Source: Rhodospirillales bacterium (GTDB taxonomy: Bacteria; Pseudomonadota; Alphaproteobacteria; Rhodospirillales; Shumkoniaceae). Taken from it: a stretch of 64,000 nt of DNA. The notes beneath the pieces are model-generated. The model was given only the letters and a program-made list of their open reading frames with translations, ran no database searches and was not told the DNA's origin. The translations under genes were made by a program, and so were the position numbers. The DNA lies in NCBI GenBank assembly GCA_028281785.1, contig JANQJG010000091.1:1-64000 (forward strand). Direction: 5' to 3'. Positions 38,173 through 47,571 of this stretch are shown here, one piece after another (positions within the stretch are counted from its first letter, which is position 1; each line of letters starts with the position of its first letter).

Positions 38173-40131
38173 ATGGGTCCGAACAAAACCGGTGGAAATC
38201 GGATGCCGATCCTGCTGTTTGCGGGTCTGTTTCTTGTTTCCCTCTACCTTTTGTTCTCGTCAATGCAGTCCGAGAACAGGTCCGTGGACCGTGTCGAGGT
38301 GTCGTACAGCGAGCTTCGGGACGCCGTGAAGGCGGGTTCTGTCGTCGCCGTTACCCTTCATGGGCGGGACATCTCGGCCCAAGCGACAGACGGTCGTACG
38401 CTCGTGACACACGCTCCGAGTGATCCCGAACTGATGCCGCTCTTGGAAGAAAACGGCGTCAGTATCACCGTGAAGCCGGTGGAAAGTGGCCCTTCCATTC
38501 TTGGAATCCTTTTGTCCTGGCTGCCCTTCCTGCTGCTGATCGGTGTCTGGATTTACTTCATGCGTCGTGGCCAGGGAGGAATGGGCAATCTGATGGGCTT
38601 CGGTAAGTCCCGGGCCCGCCTCCTCGAGCGGTCCGGCACGCCGGTCACGTTTGCCGATGTCGCCGGGGTCGACGAGGCCAAGCAGGAGCTGGAGGAAGTC
38701 GTCGAGTTTCTCCGCAGGCCGCAGAAGTTCACGGGCATCGGCGCGCGCATTCCGACCGGCGTTCTTCTTTCCGGACCACCGGGAACCGGCAAGACCCTGT
38801 TGGCCCGGTCGGTCGCCGGGGAGGCCAACGTGCCCTTCTTCACGGTGTCGGGTTCGGATTTCGTCGAGATGTTCGTCGGCGTCGGCGCGTCCCGCGTGCG
38901 CGACATGTTCGAGCAGGCCAAGCGCAACTCGCCCTGTATTCTTTTCATCGACGAGATCGATGCCGTCGGCCGTCATCGGGGCGCTGGCCTCGGCGGCGGG
39001 CATGACGAGCGGGAGCAGACACTCAACCAGATGCTCGTGGAGATGGACGGCTTCGAGGGCAACGAAGCCGTGATCGTGATCGCCGCCACCAACCGTCCGG
39101 ACGTGCTCGACCCCGCGCTGCTCCGGCCCGGGCGGTTCGATCGTCAGGTTGTCGTCCCCAATCCGGACATTCTCGGACGCGAGCAGATTCTATCGGTGCA
39201 TATACGGAAAACGGCGACCGCCGCGGACCTGGATTTGCGGGCGATCGCGCGGGGAACGCCAGGCTTTTCCGGCGCGGATCTGGCCAATCTCGTGAACGAG
39301 GCCGCGTTGCTGGCCGCGCGTCGGAACCGCCTCAACATCGGCATGGATGAACTCGAGGCCGCCAAGGACAAGATTCTGATGGGCGTCGAACGCCGCTCGT
39401 TGGTTATGAGCGACGACGAGAAGGCCCTCACCGCGTATCACGAGGCCGGTCACGCGCTCGTCGCCTTGTTCGCCGACGGCCATGACCCGCTGCACAAGGT
39501 CTCCATCATTCCGCGCGGTCGCGCGTTGGGTGTGACCCTCGCCTTGCCGGAGCGGGATCGCCACGCCTACTCACTGAAGGAGCTCCGGGCGCGTTTGGCC
39601 ATGATCTTTGGCGGCCGTGTTGCCGAGGAGTTGATTTTCGGTACGGAAAACGTAACCACCGGCGCGGCCAGCGACATCCGCCAGGCCACGGATATCGCCC
39701 GGCGCATGATCACGGAGTTCGGTTTCTCCGACAAGCTCGGCCGGCTGCGGTTCGCGACGAACGAGGAGGAGGTGTTCCTCGGCCGCTCGGTGACCGAGCG
39801 CAAGAATATCTCGGATGCGACGGCCGAAATCATCGATGCGGAAATCCATCGGCTCGTGAGTGAGGCCCAGGCCGAGTCGCGCCGCATTTTAACAGAGCGG
39901 ATGGACGCCCTGCATACCCTCGCCAAGGGGTTGCTGGAACATGAGACGCTGTCCCGCGAGGAGATCGACGCGCTGCTGCGCGGCGAGCCGATCCAGCGGG
40001 ATACACCATCCGACCCCGACGGCAGTCTTCAGCGCGATCGTCGGCGTCCCGGCACGACCGTGCCAAAGAGCGGCAAGGGGCGGCGGCCATCGGGCGGCAA
40101 ACTACAGCCCGGCCTCCAGGCCGGAACCTAA
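38173..40131 (+). CDS. ftsH: ATP-dependent zinc metalloprotease FtsH
   Basis: 652 aa membrane AAA+ protease. Two N-terminal helices (residues 11-30 and about 107-127) flank a periplasmic domain. Walker A GPPGTGKT starts at Gly201, Walker B is ILFIDEID, and the arginine finger region is RPGRFDRQV. The zinc site HEAGH is at residues 423-427, with the third ligand in the family's later Asp region. It degrades damaged or unassembled membrane proteins and some regulators. Its setting next to zeta-like and Mrp genes is unlike the usual tilS-ftsH context, so it may be a second copy with a special client set. Confidence 0.95.
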   Translation: MGPNKTGGNRMPILLFAGLFLVSLYLLFSSMQSENRSVDRVEVSYSELRDAVKAGSVVAVTLHGRDISAQATDGRTLVTHAPSDPELMPLLEENGVSITVKPVESGPSILGILLSWLPFLLLIGVWIYFMRRGQGGMGNLMGFGKSRARLLERSGTPVTFADVAGVDEAKQELEEVVEFLRRPQKFTGIGARIPTGVLLSGPPGTGKTLLARSVAGEANVPFFTVSGSDFVEMFVGVGASRVRDMFEQAKRNSPCILFIDEIDAVGRHRGAGLGGGHDEREQTLNQMLVEMDGFEGNEAVIVIAATNRPDVLDPALLRPGRFDRQVVVPNPDILGREQILSVHIRKTATAADLDLRAIARGTPGFSGADLANLVNEAALLAARRNRLNIGMDELEAAKDKILMGVERRSLVMSDDEKALTAYHEAGHALVALFADGHDPLHKVSIIPRGRALGVTLALPERDRHAYSLKELRARLAMIFGGRVAEELIFGTENVTTGAASDIRQATDIARRMITEFGFSDKLGRLRFATNEEEVFLGRSVTERKNISDATAEIIDAEIHRLVSEAQAESRRILTERMDALHTLAKGLLEHETLSREEIDALLRGEPIQRDTPSDPDGSLQRDRRRPGTTVPKSGKGRRPSGGKLQPGLQAGT

Positions 40132-40209
40132 GCGGCCGGCATCGAACACGCGGCCGAGGATATAAGGCGTGAAGCCCAGTAAGGTGGCCAAGAGGGGGGG
40201 CCATCCGCA

Positions 40210-42513
40210 ATGACCATCGTGTCCATCGAACGTCCGGATCTTGTGGCCAGCCCCCATTCTCGCCTGACTTCGCGTTTCGCGGGATGGGTGGGGTTTTTTC
40301 TGGCCGCCGGCCTCACCGCGTTCTTCGCCAGCAAGGTGCCGGTCGTGGCCGCGGGCGAAACCTTGCGATGGACCGTCGACTGGGTGCCGACGCTGGGCTA
40401 TCAGCTGTCCTTCTATGTCGACGGGCTCAGCCTTCTGTTTGCGTTGCTGATCTCGGGAATCGGCGCATTCATCTTCCTCTACACTCCGGTTTACCTCAGC
40501 GCCTATCGCCATGCGTCGCGCCTGGTTGTCGTCCTCATCCTGTTCATGATTTCCATGCTCGGCCTGGTTATGGCCGACGACATGATCGCCTTGTTCGTGT
40601 TCTGGGAGCTGACCACCATCACCTCCTATATTCTGATCGGCTTCGATCACGACAACGCCAAGGCGCGCCGCTGTGCCCTGCAGGCCTTGCTGGTGACGGG
40701 GGCAGGGGGGCTGGTGATGCTTGCCGGGTTCGTGCTTCTCGGCAGCGCCGCCGGCACTTTCCAGCTTTCGGAGCTCAAGGCCCAGGGATTCCATCTCGCG
40801 GAACATGCGGCCTACCTGCCCATCCTGATCCTGATACTCATCGGCGCCTTCACCAAATCGGCCCAGATCCCGTTTCATTTCTGGCTGCCCAACGCGATGG
40901 CTGCCCCGACTCCCATCAGCGCCTATCTGCACTCCGCCACCATGGTCAAGGGCGGGGTCTACCTCATGGCGCGCATGCATCCCGTTCTCGGGGGCACACC
41001 CGAATGGGCTTGGATTCTGACTATCATCGGTGCCGCGACGGCGGTGGTGGCGTCGGTCTTGGCGCTCCGCCAGACCGACCTCAAACTCGCGCTCGCCTAC
41101 ACCACGGTCATGGCGCTGGGGACACTGACCATGTTCCTGGGCGCCGAGGCCGGCGTCGCCATCGCCGCCGCGGTCACCTTCCTTCTTGTCCACGCGCTCT
41201 ACAAATGCGCCCTGTTCCTGGTCGTGGGAATCATCGACCACGGGACGGGCACGCGCGACGCCCCCCGCCTTGGCGGTCTTGCCCGGGCGATGCCGATCAC
41301 CACCGCCGCGGCCGCCGCGGCCGCCCTTTCCATGGCCGGTTTCCCGCCTTTTCTCGGGTTCATCGGCAAGGAGCTCAAGTATGAGGGGGCGCTGGCCATC
41401 GCTTCGGAGCCGGGGTTGGCCATCACGGCCGCCGTCGCCGCCAATGCAATGATGGTGGCGGTGGCGGCGATCGTCGGCCTTCGTCCGTTCTTCGCCCGGC
41501 CCGTGGCGACGCCGAAGGTACCCCATGAGGCACCGTTCCGCATGTGGATCGGGCCTGTCACCCTGGCCGCGCTCGGGCTGTTTTTCGGGCTCGTGCCGCC
41601 GCTTGTCGCGAACGGGCTGGTACAGCCGGCGGTCGCCTCCGTGCTGGGTGCGCCGCAGGTCGTCAAGCTGGCCCTATGGCACGGGATCAACCTGCCGCTC
41701 CTGCTCAGTGTCGTCACCCTCTTACTCGGCGTGCTCGTCTATGTCCGGCATCTCCAAATCCGTGACAGCCTCGCAGCGTTCGAGGCGCGGCTGCCGACCG
41801 ATACGGATCGCGTCTACGATCTCTCGATTGATGCCCTGAAGGACCTCGCCGCCTGGCAGACCCGCCTGATTCAGAGCGGGGTTCTGAGGCGCTATCTGTT
41901 CGTCGTCTTCGCCGTTGTCGTCCTGGCCGTCGGGGGGACTCTGCTGATGAAAGACGGGCTGCGCCTTCCCCAGGCTTGGCCCGACGTACCGCTCCCGGTC
42001 TGGGGCATGACCGCCCTCGTGCTGGCCGGCGCCGTCCTAACCGTTCTCGCGAAATCCCGTCTGCTCGCGATCTGCGCGCTGGGCTCCGTCGGCTTCGGCG
42101 TGGCCCTGATCTTTCTCATGTACGGCGCGCCGGACGTCGCCATGACCCAGCTTCTGGTCGAGATCCTGTTCGTAATCATCATTGCGATCGTGCTTCTGCG
42201 GCTGCCGCGCTTCGGCAAGAGGACGGCGGGTTTGGGCGCTTCCCGATGGCAGGACGGGGTGCTCGCGGTCGGAACCGGTCTGGTGACCACGGCGCTGATG
42301 CTGGCGGCGACCCGGGGTCCCATCGATCGCGAGATCACCGCCTATTTCGAAGCCAATAGCGCAACCGAGGCCTATGGCCGCAACATCGTCAACGTGATCC
42401 TCGTGGATTTTCGGGCGCTTGATACGCTCGGCGAGATCCTGGTGGTGGCCGTGGCGGCCTTTGCCGTGGTCGGTCTGGTCAAGCTGCGCCAGCGGCGGTG
42501 GAGGGCGTCATGA
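40210..42513 (+). CDS. mrpA: Mrp Na+/H+ antiporter subunit A
   Basis: 767 aa. The N-terminal two thirds is a NuoL-like proton channel with about 14-16 helices, including the conserved [16 protein letters not shown]-like region and the Lys-bearing [20 protein letters not shown]. The C-terminal part (about residues 560-767) contains the DUF4040/MbhD- and MbhE-like helices peculiar to MrpA. It starts 78 bases after ftsH in the same direction. The stop overlaps mrpB (ATGA). It is the large subunit of the seven-protein secondary antiporter. Confidence 0.95.
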   Translation: MTIVSIERPDLVASPHSRLTSRFAGWVGFFLAAGLTAFFASKVPVVAAGETLRWTVDWVPTLGYQLSFYVDGLSLLFALLISGIGAFIFLYTPVYLSAYRHASRLVVVLILFMISMLGLVMADDMIALFVFWELTTITSYILIGFDHDNAKARRCALQALLVTGAGGLVMLAGFVLLGSAAGTFQLSELKAQGFHLAEHAAYLPILILILIGAFTKSAQIPFHFWLPNAMAAPTPISAYLHSATMVKGGVYLMARMHPVLGGTPEWAWILTIIGAATAVVASVLALRQTDLKLALAYTTVMALGTLTMFLGAEAGVAIAAAVTFLLVHALYKCALFLVVGIIDHGTGTRDAPRLGGLARAMPITTAAAAAAALSMAGFPPFLGFIGKELKYEGALAIASEPGLAITAAVAANAMMVAVAAIVGLRPFFARPVATPKVPHEAPFRMWIGPVTLAALGLFFGLVPPLVANGLVQPAVASVLGAPQVVKLALWHGINLPLLLSVVTLLLGVLVYVRHLQIRDSLAAFEARLPTDTDRVYDLSIDALKDLAAWQTRLIQSGVLRRYLFVVFAVVVLAVGGTLLMKDGLRLPQAWPDVPLPVWGMTALVLAGAVLTVLAKSRLLAICALGSVGFGVALIFLMYGAPDVAMTQLLVEILFVIIIAIVLLRLPRFGKRTAGLGASRWQDGVLAVGTGLVTTALMLAATRGPIDREITAYFEANSATEAYGRNIVNVILVDFRALDTLGEILVVAVAAFAVVGLVKLRQRRWRAS

Positions 42514-42911
42514 GGTCGCTCATCCTGTCGACCGCGGTCCATCTGCTATTCGGGCTGATGATTCTCTTCTCGTTGTTCTTGCTGCTTCGCGGGCACAACC
42601 TCCCGGGCGGCGGCTTTGTCGGCGGCCTGGTGGCGGCGATCGCCTTCACCCTTTTTGCCATCGCCGACTCGGCGGCGGCGGTACGTCGCGTTCTGCGGAT
42701 CGACCCGCGCTATCTGGTGGTGGCGGGCTTGGCGGTTGCGCTTCTGTCGGGGTTGTTCAAGGCCGCGGCGGGCATGCCCTATCTCACCGGTGCCTGGGTT
42801 CACCCCGGCGGACTTCCCCTGGGAACCCCGCTGCTGTTCGATGTCGGCGTCTATCTGACGGTGGTGGGATCCGTCCTGACCCTGGTGCTAACCATGGAAG
42901 AGGAGCGGTAA
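42510..42911 (+). CDS. mrpB: Mrp Na+/H+ antiporter subunit B
   Basis: 133 aa from ATG 42510 inside the mrpA stop; a GTG at 42498 is less likely. Four membrane helices are predicted, with the MrpB motifs [21 protein letters not shown] and [18 protein letters not shown]. It is an essential small subunit of the Mrp complex. The gene ends two bases before mrpC. Confidence 0.94.
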   Translation: MRSLILSTAVHLLFGLMILFSLFLLLRGHNLPGGGFVGGLVAAIAFTLFAIADSAAAVRRVLRIDPRYLVVAGLAVALLSGLFKAAAGMPYLTGAWVHPGGLPLGTPLLFDVGVYLTVVGSVLTLVLTMEEER

Positions 42912-42913
42912 GC

Positions 42914-43312
42914 ATGGAAACCGTTCTCGCCATCCTCGTCGGCTCCCTCGTTGCCGCGACCGTGTTCCTGATGCTCAGCCGCAATATCGTGAAGTTCCTC
43001 TTCGGGCTCGTGCTGCTCGGCAACGCGGCCAACCTGCTGATCTTCGCCGCCGGCCGCCTGACCTACGCGCGGCCGGGCCTGATCCCGGACGGCGCGGCCG
43101 CGCCCTTAGGCGACGTCGCCAACGCGCTGCCGCAGGCGATGGTTCTCACCGCGATCGTGATCGGCTTCGGCTTGACCGCCTTTGCCTTCGCGCTTGTCTA
43201 CCGGGCCTACCAGGAGCTCGGCACAACCGATACGGACGAGATGCGGGTCGCCGAGCCGCCGCTCGATGCTTCCCAGCTCGACACCCCGGCACAGGACCGG
43301 AGGGCGGCATGA
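42914..43312 (+). CDS. mrpC: Mrp Na+/H+ antiporter subunit C (NuoK-like)
   Basis: 132 aa from ATG 42914 with AGGAG eight bases upstream. Three helices resemble NuoK, with [20 protein letters not shown] and the [14 protein letters not shown]-like segment ([17 protein letters not shown]) carrying the proton-path residues. The C-terminal 30 residues are hydrophilic. A longer open frame upstream is a shadow through mrpB. The stop overlaps the mrpD ATG. Confidence 0.94.
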   Translation: METVLAILVGSLVAATVFLMLSRNIVKFLFGLVLLGNAANLLIFAAGRLTYARPGLIPDGAAAPLGDVANALPQAMVLTAIVIGFGLTAFAFALVYRAYQELGTTDTDEMRVAEPPLDASQLDTPAQDRRAA

Positions 43313-44817
43313 GCTGGTGGCCCGTCCTCCCGATCCTCGTGCCGCTCACGACGGCGATCCTGGGCTTCGCCGCCATGCGCTCGCTCCGGGCGCAGAAGGT
43401 GATCAGCATTATTGGCGCGGCCGCGCTCCTGGTCGTGTCGATCGGCCTGCTCGATCGCGTCTGGGGCGGCGGCATCCTTGTCGCCCAGATGGGGAACTGG
43501 CCGGCGCCCTTCGGCATCTCGCTGGTCGCCGACGCGCTCAGCGCCGCGATGGTGTTCATCACCGGCGTGATCGGGATCGCGGTGGCCGTCTATTCGCTGG
43601 CCGATATCGACCGCCGCCGTAACGCCTTCGCCTTTCATCCCCTGCTGCATGTGCTTCTGACCGGGGTCTGCGGCGCGTTCCTCACGGGTGATCTGTTCAA
43701 TCTCTATGTCTGGTTCGAGGTGATGCTGATCGCCTCTTTCGCCCTGCTCGTGCTCGGCGGCGGCCGGGCGCAGCTCGACGGGGCGGTGAAGTATGTCGCC
43801 CTCAACCTGATCTCGACCCTGCTCCTGCTCAGCGCGGTCGGCCTCCTCTACGGCATGACCGGCACCCTCAACATGGCCGATCTGCATCTGAAGGTGCAGG
43901 AGGTCGAGAACACCGGGCTGCTGACGGCGGTGGCGGTGCTGTTCGCCGTCGCCTTCGGCATCAAATCGGCGGTGTTTCCGTTGTTTTTCTGGCTCCCGGC
44001 CTCTTATCACACGCCGCCGGTCGCCATCTCCGCCTTCTTCTCGGCGCTGCTGACCAAGGTCGGGGTCTACGCCCTCATCCGTACCTTCACCCTGATCTTC
44101 ACCCATGACGTCGGCTACACTCATACGGCGCTGCTGGCCGTCGCCGCGCTGACGATGATCACCGGGGTGCTCGGCGCCGCCGCGCAGAACGAGATCCGAC
44201 GCATCCTCTCCTTCCATATCGTCAGCCAGATCGGCTACATGGTGCTGGGGCTGGCGTTGTTCACGCCGCTGGCGCTGATCGGGGCGGTCTTCTACATCCT
44301 CCACCACATCATCGTGAAGGCCAACCTGTTCCTGATCAGCGGGGTCGTGAACCGGACCGCGGGGTCCTTCGACCTGGATGCGCTCGGCGGCCTCTATAAA
44401 TCGCGTCCCTTCCTCGGCGTGCTGTTTCTCATTCCGGCCCTGTCGCTGGCCGGCCTGCCGCCGCTTTCCGGATTCTGGGCCAAGCTCATCCTGATCAAGG
44501 CGAGTCTGGAGCTCGAGGCCTATGTCATTTGCGCCATCGTCCTCCTGGTCGGATTGCTGACGCTGTTTTCGATGACCAAGATCTGGCACGAGGCGTTCTG
44601 GAAGCCGCGTCCGGTACCGCGTGAGAACCCGTTCGCCGCGGCGGTCGTCGGGCGTCGGGAGATGGCCCTGCTGATGACTCCCATCGTCGCCTTGGCGAGC
44701 CTCACGGTGGCGATCGGCCTCTATGCCGAACCCTTGATGGACCTCTCGGCACAGGCGGCGGCGCAGCTCCTCGATCCGAGCGACTATGTGCGGGCGGTGC
44801 TCGGAGGCGTGCCATGA
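43309..44817 (+). CDS. mrpD: Mrp Na+/H+ antiporter subunit D (NuoN/NuoM-like)
   Basis: 502 aa with about 14 helices, homologous to the antiporter-like subunits of complex I. The conserved Glu is in [16 protein letters not shown], the Lys in [20 protein letters not shown], and the broken-helix region in [20 protein letters not shown]. It forms one of the two proton channels of the Mrp complex with MrpA. It overlaps both neighbours by four bases (ATGA). Confidence 0.95.
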   Translation: MSWWPVLPILVPLTTAILGFAAMRSLRAQKVISIIGAAALLVVSIGLLDRVWGGGILVAQMGNWPAPFGISLVADALSAAMVFITGVIGIAVAVYSLADIDRRRNAFAFHPLLHVLLTGVCGAFLTGDLFNLYVWFEVMLIASFALLVLGGGRAQLDGAVKYVALNLISTLLLLSAVGLLYGMTGTLNMADLHLKVQEVENTGLLTAVAVLFAVAFGIKSAVFPLFFWLPASYHTPPVAISAFFSALLTKVGVYALIRTFTLIFTHDVGYTHTALLAVAALTMITGVLGAAAQNEIRRILSFHIVSQIGYMVLGLALFTPLALIGAVFYILHHIIVKANLFLISGVVNRTAGSFDLDALGGLYKSRPFLGVLFLIPALSLAGLPPLSGFWAKLILIKASLELEAYVICAIVLLVGLLTLFSMTKIWHEAFWKPRPVPRENPFAAAVVGRREMALLMTPIVALASLTVAIGLYAEPLMDLSAQAAAQLLDPSDYVRAVLGGVP

Positions 44818-45203
44818 TCGCGGAAGGACTTCGGCGCGCCTGGAAGGCCATCTCGCTCGGTGTCTACTTTCTCTACGAGCTGGTGGTCGCCAGCCTGCGT
44901 GTCGTCTGGGACGTGATCACGCCAACGATTCACAGCCGCCCCGGGGTGGTCGCCGTCCCCCTCGACGCCGAGAGCAATATCGAGATCACCCTCCTCGCCA
45001 ATATGGTCTCCCTGACACCGGGAACCCTCAGCCTCGAGGTGTCGGCGGATCGGCGGACGCTCTTCGTGCATGCGATGTTCATCGATGAGGTCGAGGACAT
45101 TCGCCGCGAAGTAAAGGGGGGCATGGAACGGAGATTACTGGAGGTCACGAGATGCCGTTCACCGGAACCGGACTTGTCGCCTGGTCCGTCGATCTCGCGC
45201 TGA
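44814..45203 (+). CDS. mrpE: Mrp Na+/H+ antiporter subunit E
   Basis: 129 aa. Two helices at the start ([20 protein letters not shown]) are followed by the cytoplasmic domain with [19 protein letters not shown] and [10 protein letters not shown], both typical of MrpE. Most MrpE proteins end near ERRLLEVTR; here the frame continues for 16 more residues and overlaps mrpF by 52 bases. The extension may simply reflect loss of the ancestral stop. Confidence 0.9.
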   Translation: MIAEGLRRAWKAISLGVYFLYELVVASLRVVWDVITPTIHSRPGVVAVPLDAESNIEITLLANMVSLTPGTLSLEVSADRRTLFVHAMFIDEVEDIRREVKGGMERRLLEVTRCRSPEPDLSPGPSISR

Positions 45204-45457
45204 TCCTGCTGCTCGCGGCCGTGGCGCTGACCCTGATCCGCATGGCGCGAGGACCGAGCCTTCCCGACCGCGTGGTCGCGCTCGACCTTCTGGCCGTGCT
45301 CAGCATCGCGCTGATCGCGGTCTTTGCCGTGGCCACCGAGCAGACGGCGTTTCTCGACGTCGCCATCGCCTTGGCCCTGACCGGCTTCCTCGGGACCGTC
45401 GCCTTCGCCCGCTACGCCGAGCGCCGGCGCCGGGACCGGCGGACCGATAGAGCATGA
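45152..45457 (+). CDS. mrpF: Mrp Na+/H+ antiporter subunit F
   Basis: 101 aa with three predicted helices. The MrpF signature MARGPSLPDRVVALDLL follows the first helix, with the conserved Asp in this loop, and FLDVAIALALTGFLGTVAFARY forms the last helix. A GGAGG motif lies upstream inside mrpE. The 52-base overlap with mrpE should couple translation. Confidence 0.93.
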   Translation: MPFTGTGLVAWSVDLALILLLAAVALTLIRMARGPSLPDRVVALDLLAVLSIALIAVFAVATEQTAFLDVAIALALTGFLGTVAFARYAERRRRDRRTDRA

Positions 45458-45461
45458 AGGT

Positions 45462-45848
45462 ATGCCGATGGCCGATATCCTGACCGCCTTTTTTCTCGTT
45501 ATCGGGGCCGCTTTCGCCTTCGTGGCCGCGCTGGGGATCGCCCGCATGCCCGACATCATGATCCGCATGCACGCCTCGACCAAGGCGGGAACCCTCGGTG
45601 TCGGCCTGATCGTGACCGCCGTCGCCATCCACTTCGCGGAGTTGGGCGTGGCCGTGCGGGCGGTCGCGATCATCGCCTTTCTGCTTTTCACGGCGCCGGT
45701 CGCGGCCCACGCCATCGCCCGCGCGGCCTATCGCACCGGCGTCAGGCTTTGGGAGGGCACGGTGATCGATGAACTCGGCCGGGACGTCTCCACGCCGGCC
45801 GTCACGGAAACCACAACCTCTCCGCAAATGGGACGGAGGACATCATGA
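45462..45848 (+). CDS. mrpG: Mrp Na+/H+ antiporter subunit G
   Basis: 128 aa with three helices and the MrpG motif IARMPDIMIRMHASTKAGTLG, then a C-terminal APVAAHAIARAAYRTG segment. ATG 45462 and ATG 45468 are both possible; AAGG is better placed for the second. It completes the Mrp operon. Its stop overlaps the uspA ATG, placing the stress protein in the same transcript. Confidence 0.93.
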   Translation: MPMADILTAFFLVIGAAFAFVAALGIARMPDIMIRMHASTKAGTLGVGLIVTAVAIHFAELGVAVRAVAIIAFLLFTAPVAAHAIARAAYRTGVRLWEGTVIDELGRDVSTPAVTETTTSPQMGRRTS

Positions 45849-46816
45849 AGCGTTTCAAGAACATCCTGCTTGTCTACGATCGCCGGGTCGCCAACGAGAC
45901 GACCATCACCCGGGCGACGGAGCTGGCCCGGCGCAACGAGGCGCGGCTGACATTCGTCGAGGTGATCGAGGATCTGCCCGGCGATCTTCGCCTGCTGGTC
46001 TCCGGAGGCTCCCGGAAGAGCCTGGAGGAAGCTTTTCTCGAAGAGCGCGAAGAGCGGCTGCGGCGCATGGCCGTGTCCATCGAGCAGGCGGGGGTCGCTG
46101 TCGAAACGAAGGTTCTTGTCGGCACGCCGTTCTTGGAGATCGTACGCGAGGTCATGCGCAACGAGCGGGATCTCGTCATCCTGTCGGCCGAGGGCCGGGG
46201 AGGGCTGAAGAATCTGCTCTTCGGCAGCACCTCCATGCACCTCATGCGCAAATGCCCGACGCCGGTATGGGTCGTCAAGCCGTCGGCCGAGCGCAGCGAC
46301 TACGCCAGCATCCTTGCCTGCGTCGATCCGAGTACGGAGAACGGCAAGGACGCGCTGAACGTCCAGATCATGGATCTGGCAACGTCCCTGGCAGAGCTGG
46401 AGGGCGCACGGCTGCACATTGCCCATGCGTGGGAACTGATCGGAAAGGATTTGGTGGCCAGCAAGTCGGAGCTGCCGGCGGGGGTGCTTGACAGCATCAA
46501 ACTGAAAAACCGAGACCTGCACGCCGAACGGCTTCAGGGATTGCTCGGCAGATACAGCCTCGAGAAGCTCGACCACGAGATTCATCTGGTCGAGGGGGAT
46601 CCGCGCGCCGTCATTCCCGAGATCGCGCAGAGCCGGTCGGCCGACCTGATCGTGATGGGCACGGTTTGTCGGACGGGAATTCCGGGCTTTTTCATCGGCA
46701 ATATCGCCGAGGAGGTGCTGATCCAGGCCGAGTGCTCGGTCCTCACCGTCAAGCCGGAAGGTTTCCGCACGCCCATCGAGGTCAGCGAATATGTGAGTTC
46801 CCGTTCCGCGGCCTGA
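45845..46816 (+). CDS. Tandem-domain universal stress protein
   Basis: 323 aa with two UspA domains. The first (residues 1-140) has the opening KRFKNILLVYD and a loop resembling the ATP-binding pattern near GRGGLKNLLFGSTSMHLMRKCPTPVWVVKP. The second (about 150-315) ends VMGTVCRTGIPGFFIGNIAEEVL and SVLTVKPEGF. This is an UspE-like architecture. It overlaps mrpG (ATGA), which suggests co-regulation of the antiporter with general stress signalling. Confidence 0.93.
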   Translation: MKRFKNILLVYDRRVANETTITRATELARRNEARLTFVEVIEDLPGDLRLLVSGGSRKSLEEAFLEEREERLRRMAVSIEQAGVAVETKVLVGTPFLEIVREVMRNERDLVILSAEGRGGLKNLLFGSTSMHLMRKCPTPVWVVKPSAERSDYASILACVDPSTENGKDALNVQIMDLATSLAELEGARLHIAHAWELIGKDLVASKSELPAGVLDSIKLKNRDLHAERLQGLLGRYSLEKLDHEIHLVEGDPRAVIPEIAQSRSADLIVMGTVCRTGIPGFFIGNIAEEVLIQAECSVLTVKPEGFRTPIEVSEYVSSRSAA

Positions 46817-46881
46817 CCCTGGCTCCACGACGGTATCGCTGCCGTCCGATCAGTCCGGAAGCTTGCGATTTGGCGGAACCT

Positions 46882-46917
46882 GAAATGGGGGCGTCGGTTC
46901 GCCCTAACCCCCATTTC
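46882..46917 (+). terminator. Stem-loop after the mrp-uspA operon
   Basis: GAAATGGGGG (46882-46891) pairs perfectly with CCCCCATTTC (46908-46917) around a 16-base loop, 66 bases after the uspA stop. There is no strong T-run. It is probably the 3' boundary of the operon. Confidence 0.5.
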
Positions 46918-46978
46918 GCCTTGGTTGCATTGAACAAAAGTACGCTGAGCGAAGCCAAGGACTTTTGGTCACGGACAA

Positions 46979-47166
46979 TTATTTGATGTCGCCGATGGCC
47001 GTGACGAACAGGCTCATGCCGACCGGCGGCGTGGCCACGCCGATCATCAGATTGAGCACCATGATGACCCCGAAATGGACGGGGTCGACCCGACCGAGAC
47101 GATCAAGGGCAGCAGGATCGGCGTCATCAGGATCGGTACCGCCCTGGCCTCGATCAGCGCGCCCAT
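46979..47166 (-). pseudogene. 3' fragment of a TRAP large permease (dctM) gene
   Basis: On the minus strand, MGALIEARAVPILMTPILLP from 47166 is a DctM helix. A one-base shift near 47090 then leads to VDPVHFGVIMVLNLMIGVAT and PPVGMSLFVTAIGDIK, ending with TAA at 46979-46981. These are the last 60 or so residues of a DctM protein. The rest of the gene is missing, and the fragment is frameshifted. It differs from both intact DctM genes in the window, so it is a relic of a third TRAP system. Confidence 0.8.
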
Positions 47167-47571
47167 GATGGGCCGGGGGTCGCGGCGCGGAGGTCTTTCA
47201 CGGAAAGGCGTCGCCCTCTCGGCTTGGCTGTCCGTCTTCTCCGGCAACGCGCACGCGGACTCCTCCAAGAAAATCCAGCCTCCCATTGACCTCTTTCTTC
47301 TCCGACGCTGAAATGCCGAACCTCTTCCGTCGACATTTCATGGATCGTTTCTTGACGCGATGGATCATTTTCGGTCAGCGAATTTAGTGAGGCAATCTGT
47401 TGCAAATGATAAAAACTCAATAGATAGAGCAAAAAATATAACTCGAATTGATGATTCGATGTCGCCCCTGATTCAACCTCCCGCCGTCAGAATGCCTCAA
47501 AAAAGTCGGATATTGCCTTAGGATGCCCCGTCGATCCGACCGAATACGGTCCCGAGAGTCGTGGAGGAAGC
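47167..47571. other. Intergenic region without a recognised gene
   Basis: The stretch contains short minus-strand open frames that may be scrambled TRAP or regulator remains, and then an AT-rich segment (47380-47470) unlike its surroundings. The latter may contain the promoter of the cyclase gene. A GGAGG ribosome-binding site precedes 47572. Confidence 0.4.

Noticed and set aside
43207-44589. 460-codon minus-strand frame opposite mrpD
   Set aside because: Antisense shadow of a conserved membrane protein gene; highly charged low-complexity translation.
47154-47432. 92-codon minus-strand ORF beside the TRAP relic
   Set aside because: It could be scrambled transporter remains, but the translation is not recognisable, so it is not called a gene.
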